DNA from: JBCBSZ01 sp039185015 | GTDB taxonomy: Bacteria > Actinomycetota > Acidimicrobiia > Acidimicrobiales > Poriferisodalaceae | Assembly (NCBI GenBank): GCA_039185015.1 | Contig: JBCDAU010000007.1 | Coordinates: 1 to 64,000, forward strand | Direction of reading: 5' to 3' | DNA length: 64,000 nt | In this document: positions 34,461 to 42,565 of the stretch, piece by piece | Layout of the letters: every line of letters starts with the position of its first letter | Position numbering within the stretch: the first letter of the stretch is position 1 | Made by a program: the position numbers and the translations under genes | Notes under the pieces: generated by a model | What the model was told of the DNA's origin: nothing | The model's input: the letters and a program-made list of their open reading frames with translations, nothing else | The model's database searches: none

Positions 34461-35524
34461 TCGGACGGCCGCGGCCGGCGGTGTCGGCCCTCCCGGCGTA
34501 TCGGCCGGGGCGCTCGGCCGAGATGGCCGAGCGCGAGCACGACATCACCGACGCCATCAAGCTGGCGTCGAACGAGCTGCCGTTCGGGCCACTCCCCTCG
34601 GTCACGGCCGCGATCGCAGCGGCCGCGGCCGAGACCCATCTGTACGCCGACCACCGGGCCGAGGCGCTCCGGGCAGAGCTGGCGACCCGCAACGGCGTCG
34701 CTGCCGATCAGGTGATGGTCGGCGCGGGTTCTGTCGGTCTGCTCCAGCAGCTCGCGTTGACCTACCTCGATCCCGGCGACCGGGTCCTGTTCGGGTGGCC
34801 CAGCTTCGAGGCCTACCCGGTGTTCGCCGCGCTCGTCGGCGCCGAGGTCGTGCGGGTGCCGCTGGTCGACCACACCAACGACCTCGCCGCCCACGCCGAC
34901 GCGATCGACGACCGCACGAAGCTCGTGATGATCGCCAACCCCAACAACCCGACGGGCACCGCCGTGGGGCTCGGCGACGTCGCTACGCTGCTCGATCGGG
35001 TCCCACCGGACTGCCTCGTCGTGCTCGATGAGGCCTACCGCGAGTTCGTGACGATGGAGTCGCTCGGGGACCCGATGCCGCTCCTCGCCGAGCATCCGAA
35101 CCTGATCATCCTGCGGACCTTCTCGAAGGCGCACGGCCTGGCCTCGCTTCGGGTCGGCTATGGCTTCGCCCATCCCGAGGTCGTCACCGAGATCGACAAG
35201 ACCCTCGTGCCGTTCATCGTCAACGGCGTCGGACAGGCGGCTGCGCTCGCGAGCCTCGCCGCCCGGGACGAGATGGGTGATCGGGTACATCAGGTCGTCC
35301 TCGAGCGGAGCAGGGTGATCGCCCGGCTCGCCGAGCTCGGTCACGAGGTCCCAGATGCCCAGGCCAACTTCGTCTGGCTACCCAACGGCGAGGAGGCCGC
35401 CCCACTCGCCGAGCGCCTCGAGCGGGCCGGCGTCGTGACCCGGGGCTTCGCCGGCGCCGGCGTGCGCGTCACGATCTCCACGCCCGAGCACAACGACCGG
35501 TTCCTCGCCGCACTGAGCTCATGA
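34457..35524 (+). CDS. HisC-like aromatic aminotransferase of the tyrosine pathway
   Basis: 355 aa from a GTG in the HPPD stop. Fold-type I PLP landmarks are NPNNPTGT, LDEAYREF, and the Schiff-base lysine in RTFSKAHGLASLRVGYG, with the phosphate-binding GAGSVGLLQQ near residue 90. By sequence it belongs to the histidinol-phosphate/aromatic aminotransferase group. Between HPPD and fumarylacetoacetase genes its likely job is transamination of tyrosine (or phenylalanine) to the corresponding pyruvate. A role in histidine synthesis is less likely here because no other his gene is near. Confidence 0.85.
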   Translation: MIGRPRPAVSALPAYRPGRSAEMAEREHDITDAIKLASNELPFGPLPSVTAAIAAAAAETHLYADHRAEALRAELATRNGVAADQVMVGAGSVGLLQQLALTYLDPGDRVLFGWPSFEAYPVFAALVGAEVVRVPLVDHTNDLAAHADAIDDRTKLVMIANPNNPTGTAVGLGDVATLLDRVPPDCLVVLDEAYREFVTMESLGDPMPLLAEHPNLIILRTFSKAHGLASLRVGYGFAHPEVVTEIDKTLVPFIVNGVGQAAALASLAARDEMGDRVHQVVLERSRVIARLAELGHEVPDAQANFVWLPNGEEAAPLAERLERAGVVTRGFAGAGVRVTISTPEHNDRFLAALSS

Positions 35525-36780
35525 GCGAGCGGACCTGGGTGCCGGTCCCGGAGGGCTCGCCCTTCCCGGTCGAGAACCTGCCCCTCGGGATCGGTGCCCG
35601 CTCCGGTGGGCGGCCGACCGCCTGGGTCGCGATCGGTGATGATGCGGTCGATCTCGCCGCCATCGACGCTCTCGGTGCGTTCGTCGACATCGAGCTCCCG
35701 GACAGATGTTGGTCGAGTGGTCGGCTGAACGAGTTCCTCGCCGCCGGGCCGGCGGTGTGGTCGATGGTCCGGGCTGCGCTGGGCGACCTGTTGACCGATC
35801 GCGCGGCTGCCGACCGCCTCGCGCGGGCCATCGTGTCGCGGGCAGATCTCGTCATGGGCCTGCCGGTCGCGGTCGGCGACTTCGTCGACTTCTACTCCTC
35901 GATCCACCACGCCACGAACGTCGGCCGGATCTTCCGTCCCGACGCCGAGCCGCTGCTGCCGAACTGGCGGCACCTTCCCGTCGGGTACCACGGGCGGTCC
36001 GGCACGATCGTCGCCGACGGTGCCGAGATCCGCCGGCCGGCGGGCCTGCGGATGGTCGACGGCGAGCCGCTGTACGGCCCGAGTCGTCGACTCGACATCG
36101 AGCTGGAGGTCGGCACCATCGTCGGCGTCGGCTCCGACCTCGGTCGCCCGGTCACCGCCGACCGGGCCGGCGACCACCTCTACGGACTGTGTCTGGTGAA
36201 CGACTGGTCGGCCCGTGACATCCAGGCCTTCGAGTACCAACCGCTCGGTCCGTTCCTCGGCAAGAGCTTCGCCACCTCGGTGTCGCCGTGGCTGGTGAGC
36301 TTCGAGGCCCTCGAGCCGTACCGGACGACGCCACCCGTCCAGAAGCCGCCCGTCGCCGACCATCTCCGCCTCGACGAGCCCTGGGCCTTCGACGTCACGC
36401 TCGAGGTGCTCCTGCAGACCAGCGACATGAGGGCACGGGGACAGGCGGCGGCGACGATCAGCCGGACCTGCTTCGCCGACATGTACTGGACGCCGGCTCA
36501 GCAGTTCGCCCACGTCACCGCCAACGGCGCCAGCTCCCGACCGGGGGACCTGCTCGGGTCGGGCACCGTGTCGGGTCCTGAGCGGGGGAGCGAGGGCAGC
36601 CTGATCGAGCTGACCTGGAACGGGGAGCGACCGATCGAGCTGCCCGACGGCTCGACCCGCACCTTCCTCGTCGACGGCGACCGGGTGACGCTGCGGGGAT
36701 GGGCCGGCGGCGACGGTGGGCCGCGGCTCGGCCTGGGAGAGGTGACGGGCACGGTCGTGCCGAACGAGGAGGAACGCTGA
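35521..36780 (+). CDS. fahA: Fumarylacetoacetase
   Basis: 419 aa. The catalytic histidine and first metal ligand lie in DFVDFYSSIHHATNVGRIFRP, the two glutamates in DIELEVGTIVGVG, the aspartate in LVNDWSARDIQAFEYQPLG and the lysine in FLGKSFATSVSPW. It hydrolyses fumarylacetoacetate to fumarate and acetoacetate, the last step of homogentisate breakdown. It overlaps the aminotransferase gene by four bases and abuts hmgA with no gap. A maleylacetoacetate isomerase gene is absent from the cluster. Confidence 0.93.
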   Translation: MSERTWVPVPEGSPFPVENLPLGIGARSGGRPTAWVAIGDDAVDLAAIDALGAFVDIELPDRCWSSGRLNEFLAAGPAVWSMVRAALGDLLTDRAAADRLARAIVSRADLVMGLPVAVGDFVDFYSSIHHATNVGRIFRPDAEPLLPNWRHLPVGYHGRSGTIVADGAEIRRPAGLRMVDGEPLYGPSRRLDIELEVGTIVGVGSDLGRPVTADRAGDHLYGLCLVNDWSARDIQAFEYQPLGPFLGKSFATSVSPWLVSFEALEPYRTTPPVQKPPVADHLRLDEPWAFDVTLEVLLQTSDMRARGQAAATISRTCFADMYWTPAQQFAHVTANGASSRPGDLLGSGTVSGPERGSEGSLIELTWNGERPIELPDGSTRTFLVDGDRVTLRGWAGGDGGPRLGLGEVTGTVVPNEEER

Positions 36781-37940
36781 TGCCGCACTACCGATCGGTG
36801 GGGGAGATCCCCCGCAAGCGCCACGTCGACCATCGCCGTCCGGACGGTGGTCGGTACCACGAGGAGCTGATGGGCCAGGAGGGCTTCTCCTCCAGCTCGT
36901 CGCTGCTCTACCACCGGCACTCGCCATCGGCTGTCGTCGCGATCGAGCCGGCTGACGCCAAGCTCGCCGAGGTGACGCCCGACGTCCCGCTGGCCCCTCG
37001 CCACCTTCGCACCGGGGCACTGACGCCGTCCGACGACCTGATCACCGGCCGCCACGAGCTCCTCGCCAACGACGACGTCTCGATCGCCTGGGTCACCGCG
37101 GCCGGCGACAGCCCGCTCTACCGCAACGCCGCCGAGGACGAGCTGCTCTACGTGCAATCGGGCGTCGCCGTGTTGGAGTCGGTGTTCGGACGGCTCGCCG
37201 TCGATCCCGGCGACTACGTGATCGTGCCGGCGGGCACGACCCACCGCTGGACGTTGCCCGACGGGCCCGTCGGGATGCTCGCCGTCCGCAGCCGGGGCCA
37301 CGTCACGGCGCCGAAGAAGTACCTGTCGTCGGGCGGGCAGTTCCTCGAGCACGCGCCCTACTGCGAGCGGGACCTGCGAGCGCCGACGGAGCCGCTGACC
37401 GTGGAGGGGCAGGACGTGCCCGTGCTCGTCCGCAACCGGGCGGGCACGACCGTGCACGTGCACCGGCACCATCCCTTCGACGTGGACGGCTGGGACGGCT
37501 GCCTCTATCCGTGGGCGTTCTCGATCCACGACTTCGAGCCGATCGTCGGCCGGCTCCACCAGCCGCCGCCCGTGCACCAGACCTTCGAGGGACCGGGCTT
37601 CGTCGTGTGCTCGTTCGTGCCCCGGCTCTACGACTTCCACCCCGACGCCATCAAGGTGCCGTACCACCACGCCAACACCGACAGCGACGAGGTGCTCTTC
37701 TACTCCGACGGCGACTTCATGAGCCGAGCGGGCTCCGGTATCGGCGTCGGTTCGATCTCCTACCACCCGGCCGGCTTCGTCCACGGCCCGCAACCGGGCA
37801 GCGTCGAGGCCAGCCTCGACAAGGATCGCACCGAGGAGACGGCGGTGATGATCGACACCTTCGCCCCGCTCGGGCTCACCGATGCGGCCCGATCGGTCTC
37901 CGACCCCGACTACCCGTTCAGTTGGGCGAGGGAGGTCTGA
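36781..37940 (+). CDS. hmgA: Homogentisate 1,2-dioxygenase
   Basis: 386 aa, ATG immediately after the fahA stop. Double cupin-like fold with the iron ligands in PYHHANTDSDEVLFY (His and Glu) and YHPAGFVHGP. The N-terminal RKRHVDHRRPDGGRYHEELMGQEGF is the family opening. It cleaves the homogentisate ring to maleylacetoacetate. It is shorter than the fungal and animal enzymes (about 440), as is usual for actinobacterial forms. Only 46 bp separate it from mftA, so readthrough into the mycofactocin genes is possible. Confidence 0.92.
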
Positions 37941-37986
37941 TGGCGGGACTACGCTGGCCGGGCAAGCCACAACGGGGGAGCGAGAC

Positions 37987-38103
37987 GTGAGCGACACCAC
38001 GATCGAGCGGGACGACGTCGAGGTCGACGAGTCCGCCGAGCTGATCGAGGACGAGCTGCTGGTCGAGGAGATCTCGATCGACGGCATGTGCGGGGTGTAC
38101 TGA
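37987..38103 (+). CDS. mftA: Mycofactocin precursor peptide
   Basis: 38 codons from a GTG with GGGGGAG six bases upstream; too short for routine gene finders. The leader is strongly acidic (VDESAELIEDELLVEEIS) and the core ends IDGMCGVY, the invariant C-terminus of MftA. MftC decarboxylates the terminal tyrosine and cross-links it to the adjacent valine; MftE then releases the Val-Tyr-derived part. The end of the gene overlaps the mftB start. The match at the C-terminus and the following radical SAM gene make the identification secure. Confidence 0.96.
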   Translation: MSDTTIERDDVEVDESAELIEDELLVEEISIDGMCGVY

Positions 38104-38399
38104 TCACCGCCGTCGCCGGGGTCGACGCCTTCGACCCCACCCGTCCCTATCGGTTGCACCCGCAGGTGGCCGTGCGTCCCGAGCCGTTCGGCGCCCTGGC
38201 GTACCACTACGGCAACCGTCGTCTGAACTTCCTTCGCCATCCGGACCTGGTCACGGTCGTCTCGACGCTCGGTGATCATCCGAGCGTCGACGATGCGCTC
38301 GCGGCCTCCGGGGTGGCCGAGCGCCGCTGGCCCGCCTTCCGGAAGGCACTGGCCCGCCTCGCAGCGTCCGAGTTCTTGGAGCCGAACACCGATGCCTGA
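38088..38399 (+). CDS. mftB: Mycofactocin peptide chaperone (RRE protein)
   Basis: 103 aa of the PqqD-like recognition-element family: FDPTRPYRLHPQVAVRPEPFGALAYHYGNRRLNFL is the MftB signature (given here in overlapping pieces), with the helical end WPAFRKALARLAASEFL. It binds the MftA leader and presents it to MftC. Two starts are possible: GTG 38088, overlapping mftA by 16 bases, or CTG 38100, which forms a CTGA overlap with the mftA stop. I use the first because GTG is the more usual codon. The end overlaps mftC by eight bases. Confidence 0.93.
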   Translation: MRGVLITAVAGVDAFDPTRPYRLHPQVAVRPEPFGALAYHYGNRRLNFLRHPDLVTVVSTLGDHPSVDDALAASGVAERRWPAFRKALARLAASEFLEPNTDA

Positions 38400-39567
38400 G
38401 GGCTACCTGTCCGATCTGCCCGCACCGACGCTGAGCGCTGTCAAGCAGAGCGGCCTCGCCGACGAGATGAAGGCCGGGCTCAACAGCCCGATCTGCCTGA
38501 CCTGGGAGTGGACCTACGGCTGCAACCTGTCGTGCGTGCACTGCCTGTCGTCGTCGGGTCGACGCGACCCGAACGAGCTGACGACCGAGCAGATGAAGGC
38601 CGTCATCGACGAGCTCGCCGAGATGCAGGTCTTCTACATCAACGTCGGCGGCGGTGAGCCGACGATCCGGCCCGACTTCTTCGAGCTGGTCGAGTACTGC
38701 GTCGACCGCGGCGTCGGCGTGAAGTTCTCCACCAACGGCGGCAAGATCACCCGCGAGACCGCCGAGCGGCTCGTCGCGATGGACTACGTCGACGTCCAGA
38801 TCAGCCTGGACGGGACCGACGCCGCGACCAACGACGCCGTCCGCGGCCCGGGCAGCTTCGACATGGCGATCCGGGCCATGGATCACCTGAAGGCTGCCGG
38901 GTTCCGGGGCTTCAAGCTGAGCGTGGTCGTCACCCGGCACAACGTCGGTCAGGTCGAGGAGTACGAGCGGCTGGCCGACGAGTACGACGCCGAGCTGCGG
39001 CTGACCCGCCTGAGGCCGTCGGGGCGTGGCGCTGACACCTGGCACGAGCTCCACCCCACGCAGGAGCAGCAGCTGTTCCTGTACCGGTGGCTGATGGACC
39101 GACCGCACGTGCTCACCGGCGACTCGTTCTTCCACCTCTCCGCCTTGGGCGAGCCGTTGCCGGGCCTCAACCTCTGCGGGGCCGGTCGGGTGGTCTGCCT
39201 GATCGATCCACTCGGCGAGGTCTACGCCTGCCCGTTCGTCCTACACGAGGAGTTCAAGGCTGGATCGGTGCTCGATGCCGGCGGCTTCGCCGAGGTCTGG
39301 CTGGAGTCGGACCTGTTCACCGAGCTGCGCCAGCCCCAGAGCGCCGGTGCCTGCGCGTCCTGCGGCTCGTTCGACGCCTGCCAGGGCGGGTGCATGGCGG
39401 CCAAGTTCTTCACGGGCATCCCGCTCGACGGCCCGGATCCGGAGTGCGTGAAGGGGCACGGCGCCGAGCTGCTCGAGGGCGTCGAGGCCGCCGACCGCCC
39501 CGACCCGGGACCGGGCCACACCAAGGTGGCGTTGCTGTCCCGCCCCGGCGGCTCCCGCCTGGCCTGA
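38392..39567 (+). CDS. mftC: Mycofactocin radical SAM maturase
   Basis: 391 aa from the ATG at 38392. The radical SAM cluster is bound by Cys44, Cys48 and Cys51 (CNLSCVHC), followed by INVGGGEPT and the barrel motif VQISLDGTDAATNDAVRG. The SPASM region carries the auxiliary-cluster cysteines: LCGAGRVVC, YACPF, and CASCGSFDACQGGC. It performs the two-step decarboxylation and cross-linking of the MftA C-terminus. After mftC the strand changes; the next plus-strand mft gene is mftE, 2.3 kb away. Confidence 0.96.
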   Translation: MPEGYLSDLPAPTLSAVKQSGLADEMKAGLNSPICLTWEWTYGCNLSCVHCLSSSGRRDPNELTTEQMKAVIDELAEMQVFYINVGGGEPTIRPDFFELVEYCVDRGVGVKFSTNGGKITRETAERLVAMDYVDVQISLDGTDAATNDAVRGPGSFDMAIRAMDHLKAAGFRGFKLSVVVTRHNVGQVEEYERLADEYDAELRLTRLRPSGRGADTWHELHPTQEQQLFLYRWLMDRPHVLTGDSFFHLSALGEPLPGLNLCGAGRVVCLIDPLGEVYACPFVLHEEFKAGSVLDAGGFAEVWLESDLFTELRQPQSAGACASCGSFDACQGGCMAAKFFTGIPLDGPDPECVKGHGAELLEGVEAADRPDPGPGHTKVALLSRPGGSRLA

Positions 39568-39666
39568 GCCCGCCGGCGGCTGAGGTGCCAGGGGCCCGAT
39601 CTGATCGCGGTGGCGGCGATGACCAGTCGGGTGGCGGGAGGCCGTCGTCGATGAGGGCGCAGATCA

Positions 39667-40080
39667 TCAGCGATCCGGAGCGATCAGCTCCACGGTCGGG
39701 AAGTAGGTGCGGTAGCGCCCGACGTCACGGGTCAGGAGCGACCGGCCGGTGACGGCGGCGTGGGCGCCGATGAAGAAGTCGGGCAGTGTCGAGGAGCGTG
39801 TCCCGCCGTTGCGGCGGTACTCCACGAACACCTTCCCGGCGAGGAACGCAGCAGCCCAGGGCAGTGGCTCCCGTCGGTAGTCGGCGGCGGGCAGAGCGTC
39901 GTCGAGCGCTTCCACCGTGGTGAAGCGGACCGAGACCTCGGAGAAGATGATCGGGTTGACGTGGAGTGGTCCACGCTCCGCTGCGGCGGCCAACGCCCCG
40001 CCTGACCACTCGGCCCACTGCGGGTCGTCGGTGAGGATGTCGAGCAGGACGTTCGAGTCGACGATCGTCCCGGAGGCCAT
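39667..40080 (-). CDS. vapC: PIN-domain toxin (VapC-type)
   Basis: 137 aa. The four acidic residues of the PIN ribonuclease site are Asp8 (IVDSNVLLD), Glu48 (FSEVS), Asp101 (LPDFFIGAHA) and Asp119 (LLTRDVGRY). It should cut RNA, commonly tRNA or rRNA in this family, when free of its antitoxin. It lies one base after the AbrB-type antitoxin gene. The pair is inserted on the minus strand between mftC and mftD, inside the mycofactocin locus. All catalytic residues are in place, so it is presumably active. Confidence 0.88.
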   Translation of the reverse strand: MASGTIVDSNVLLDILTDDPQWAEWSGGALAAAAERGPLHVNPIIFSEVSVRFTTVEALDDALPAADYRREPLPWAAAFLAGKVFVEYRRNGGTRSSTLPDFFIGAHAAVTGRSLLTRDVGRYRTYFPTVELIAPDR

Positions 40081-40081
40081 C

Positions 40082-40309
40082 TCAGGAACCCCGGGTCAGG
40101 GCCAGGATCTCGTCGGTCGTCATGGCGATGTCGCCGCGTCCCCTGAGCCGGTCGGCCAGCTGCTGGCCTCGGGTCGGAGCGTCGGTCGCCTTGCGGACGA
40201 TGATGGCGTCGTCGACCCGCTCGAACCGAACCTCGGTGCCGGCGCCGATCCCGAGCTCGTCGCGCAGCGGCTTGGGGATGGTGATCTGGCCCTTCTCGCT
40301 GACCTTCAT
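40082..40309 (-). CDS. vapB: AbrB/SpoVT-type antitoxin (VapB-like)
   Basis: 75 aa with the swapped-hairpin DNA-binding domain MKVSEKGQITIPKPLRDELGI then GTEVRFERVDDAIIVRK. The second half (QQLADRLRGRGDIAMTTDEILALTRG) is an amphipathic segment that would wrap the PIN toxin and block its active site. It precedes the toxin gene, as is usual, and probably represses their joint promoter by binding the repeats at 40314-40335. Confidence 0.88.
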   Translation of the reverse strand: MKVSEKGQITIPKPLRDELGIGAGTEVRFERVDDAIIVRKATDAPTRGQQLADRLRGRGDIAMTTDEILALTRGS

Positions 40310-40313
40310 GGTA

Positions 40314-40335
40314 GGAATCGTACCGGTTGGAATCG
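40314..40335. promoter_or_regulatory. Direct repeats upstream of the toxin-antitoxin pair
   Basis: GGAATCG occurs twice, 15 bp apart centre to centre, with the palindrome ACCGGT between, starting five bases from the antitoxin ATG. AbrB-type antitoxins bind such repeats to autoregulate. The binding role is inferred. Confidence 0.4.
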
Positions 40336-40363
40336 GACGGCGGCTCAGCCCAGGGAGGGCGTC

Positions 40364-40531
40364 TCACCGACGGGGGTGCAGTCGGGTTCGCCAGCGCAGT
40401 CCGTCCACACCCGTGAAGGTGGCGTACAGCGCGTCGGCGTCCTCGATGCCAGTCTCGCCATCCACCGTCGCCTCGGAGCTGCAGGCCGCGACGACCAGAG
40501 CGAGCACGACGACCGCCCGGATGTGCGTCAC
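40364..40531 (-). CDS. Very small putative lipoprotein
   Basis: 55 codons from a GTG: THIRAVVVLALVVAACSSEA is a clear type II signal peptide with lipobox LVVAAC, then DGETGIEDADALYATFTGVDGL and a basic end RWRTRLHPRR. The basic end looks out of character for a secreted tail. A shift of one frame near 40395 would instead give DCAGEPDCTPVGETPSLG and stop, which reads more like a normal lipoprotein tail, so the gene may carry a frameshift. It sits between the antitoxin gene and mftD on the same strand. No function is known. Confidence 0.4.
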   Translation of the reverse strand: MTHIRAVVVLALVVAACSSEATVDGETGIEDADALYATFTGVDGLRWRTRLHPRR

Positions 40532-40557
40532 GACCGCCAGGCTGGCAGCCGACCGCG

Positions 40558-41745
40558 TCACCAGACCGGTGGGAGGAAGCCCTCGGGGATGATGAGGTCC
40601 TGCTTCGCCAGGTCGTCGATCGCCCCGGCGCCGATGCCGAGCATCGTGGCGTCGATGCCGCCCCGGATGATGTCGAGCACGTTCTCGACGCCGGCCTGAC
40701 CGTTGGCCGCGAGCCCCCAGAGGTAGGCCCGGCCGATGAGCACGGCCCGGGCGCCGAGGGCGACCGCCTTGACGACGTCGCTGCCACGGCGGACGCCGCC
40801 GTCGAGCAGCACCTCGATGTCGTCGCCGACCGCCTCGGCGATCGCCGGCAGCGCGCGGATCGGTGAGATGGCGCCGTCGACGTTGTTCCCGCCGTGGTTC
40901 GACACCGAGATGGCCGTGGCACCGGCCTCGACGGCTCGCTTCGCCTCGTCGACCCGGAGCACGCCCTTGACCATGAACGGCCCGTCCCACTCACTGCGCA
41001 ACCAGGCGATGTCGTCCCACGTCGGCTGGGGCGTGCCCATCCACGTGCCATAGGCCTCGAAGAACCCGGGCACGGGGTCGTCGCCGACCGGGAAGTTGGG
41101 CACGCCGAGGGCGGGCAGGGCCCCGCTGCGGACCCACTCGAGCAGCCACGTCGGCCGCAGCGCGACCTCGGGGGCGTGCTTGATCATCGTGCGGAGGTCG
41201 ATGGCCTGCGGGATGTCGGGGCTGCCCCAGTCGCGGCCGTGTGAGAAGGACCAGTCCACCGTGAGAATCAGACCGACGGCACCGGCGTTGCGGGCTCGCT
41301 CGAGACGACCGAGCATCGAGTCCTTGTCGCCGGCCCAGTAGATCTGGAAGAAGGTCTGCGGGTTGGCGGCGATCACCTCGGTGATCGGCTTGGAACCGAA
41401 CGAGCTCAGGCCCATCGGGATCCCGCGGGCGGCGGCCGCGGCAGCGACGGCGACCTCACCGTCGGGGTGCACGGCCTGCACACCGGTCGGCGAGATCATG
41501 ACCGGCATGGAGGCCGGCTGGCCCATGATCGTGGTGGCCATCTCCCGGACGTCGGGTCGACCGGCGGTCAGGGTCTGGAAGCCGAGCGCGTCGAAGGACT
41601 CGGTGTTGCTGCGAGAGGACACCCCGGCCTCCGCGCCGGCCACGAGGGCGCCGTAGACGGAGGCGGGCAGGCGTCGCTTCGCCCGGCGTTGGGCGACGGC
41701 GACGGTCTCGAACCAGGGGTTGAACCACAGACTCACAGGGGACAT
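40558..41745 (-). CDS. mftD: Mycofactocin FMN-dependent dehydrogenase
   Basis: 395 aa of the lactate/glycolate oxidase family, start MSPVSLWFN at 41745. The FMN barrel is marked by MISPTGVQAVHPDGE, FQIYWAGD, LTVDWSFSHG, the phosphate-side VKGVLRVDEAKRAVEAGATAISVSNHGGNNVDG and LDGGVRRGSDVVKA, and the C-terminal IGRAYLWGL. MftD oxidises the AHDP intermediate to premycofactocin, giving the redox-active centre. In most known loci it runs in the same direction as mftC and mftE; here it is on the opposite strand, together with the toxin-antitoxin pair and a small lipoprotein gene. Confidence 0.93.
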   Translation of the reverse strand: MSPVSLWFNPWFETVAVAQRRAKRRLPASVYGALVAGAEAGVSSRSNTESFDALGFQTLTAGRPDVREMATTIMGQPASMPVMISPTGVQAVHPDGEVAVAAAAAARGIPMGLSSFGSKPITEVIAANPQTFFQIYWAGDKDSMLGRLERARNAGAVGLILTVDWSFSHGRDWGSPDIPQAIDLRTMIKHAPEVALRPTWLLEWVRSGALPALGVPNFPVGDDPVPGFFEAYGTWMGTPQPTWDDIAWLRSEWDGPFMVKGVLRVDEAKRAVEAGATAISVSNHGGNNVDGAISPIRALPAIAEAVGDDIEVLLDGGVRRGSDVVKAVALGARAVLIGRAYLWGLAANGQAGVENVLDIIRGGIDATMLGIGAGAIDDLAKQDLIIPEGFLPPVW

Positions 41746-41780
41746 CTTCGCCGTTCGGCCGTGGCGGCCGCCACACGGTG

Positions 41781-41843
41781 TCACGGACAGAAGAGGCTGG
41801 TGATGACCCCGAAGGCGGTGATGATCACCACGACCGTGAGCAC
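41781..41843 (-). CDS. Possible 20-residue hydrophobic peptide between mftE and mftD
   Basis: A GTG-started frame encodes 20 residues, almost all hydrophobic (LTVVVIITAFGVITSLFCP), 35 bp upstream of the mftD start and on the same strand. It could be a membrane peptide or a translated leader. No ribosome-binding site is evident, the codon pattern is compatible with chance, and nothing similar is known to me in mycofactocin loci. I list it only because of its unusual composition. Confidence 0.2.
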   Translation of the reverse strand: MLTVVVIITAFGVITSLFCP

Positions 41844-41887
41844 AGGCCGATGGGGTGGAGGTACGGGTGGGATGCTGCACTGGGGAG

Positions 41888-42565
41888 GTGCCGGAGCTGG
41901 GGTCGCACCGATCGCCGGAGGTCGCCGAGGGGACGACGCTGCTCGTGCCGCTGGGCTCGACCGAGCAGCACGGTCCGCATCTCCCGCTCGACACCGACAC
42001 CCGGATCGCCGCAGCCGTCGCTCGGGCCGCTGCAGCGGATCGGGACGACGTGCTCGTCGCCCCGGCCCTGCCGTACGGAGCGAGCGGCGAGCACGCCGGG
42101 TTCGCGGGCACGCTCTCGATCGGCACCGAGGCGTTGCACCTCGTGCTCGTCGAGCTCGTCCGCTCGCACGGCCCGGAGTTCACCCGCACCGTCTTCGTCA
42201 ACGGGCACGGCGGGAACGTCGAGGGCGTGCGCAGCGCCGTGGCGCAGCTCCGCGACGAGGGTCACGACGTCACGGCGTGGTCGCCGAGGGTGCGGGGCGG
42301 CGATGCCCACGCCGGTGAGACCGAGACGTCGCTCCTGCTCGCCATCGCCCCAGAGGTCGTCCGCCCGGATCTCGCCGAGCCCGGGGACCAGCGCCCGCTG
42401 GCCGAGGTGATGGCGGAGCTGCGGCGAGGTGGGGTCCGCGCCGTCAGCGACAACGGCGTGCTCGGCGATCCGACGGATGCGTCCGTCGAGGCCGGACGTG
42501 CGACGCTGGCGGCGCTCGTCGCCGACCTGGTGGCGCTGCTGGACGGCGAGGAGATCGACACATGA
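41888..42565 (+). CDS. mftE: Mycofactocin creatininase-family peptidase
   Basis: 225 aa from the GTG at 41888 (VPELGSHRSPEVA); in-frame GTGs at 41855 and 41867 would add up to 11 residues. Metal ligands of the creatininase family are in LGSTEQHGPHLPLDTDT, GEHAGFAGTLSIG and FVNGHGGN. It cleaves the modified MftA after MftC to free the Val-Tyr-derived dipeptide. It starts a plus-strand run mftE-SDR-ADH-MoxR-VWA-mftF and overlaps the SDR gene by four bases. Confidence 0.93.
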   Translation: MPELGSHRSPEVAEGTTLLVPLGSTEQHGPHLPLDTDTRIAAAVARAAAADRDDVLVAPALPYGASGEHAGFAGTLSIGTEALHLVLVELVRSHGPEFTRTVFVNGHGGNVEGVRSAVAQLRDEGHDVTAWSPRVRGGDAHAGETETSLLLAIAPEVVRPDLAEPGDQRPLAEVMAELRRGGVRAVSDNGVLGDPTDASVEAGRATLAALVADLVALLDGEEIDT

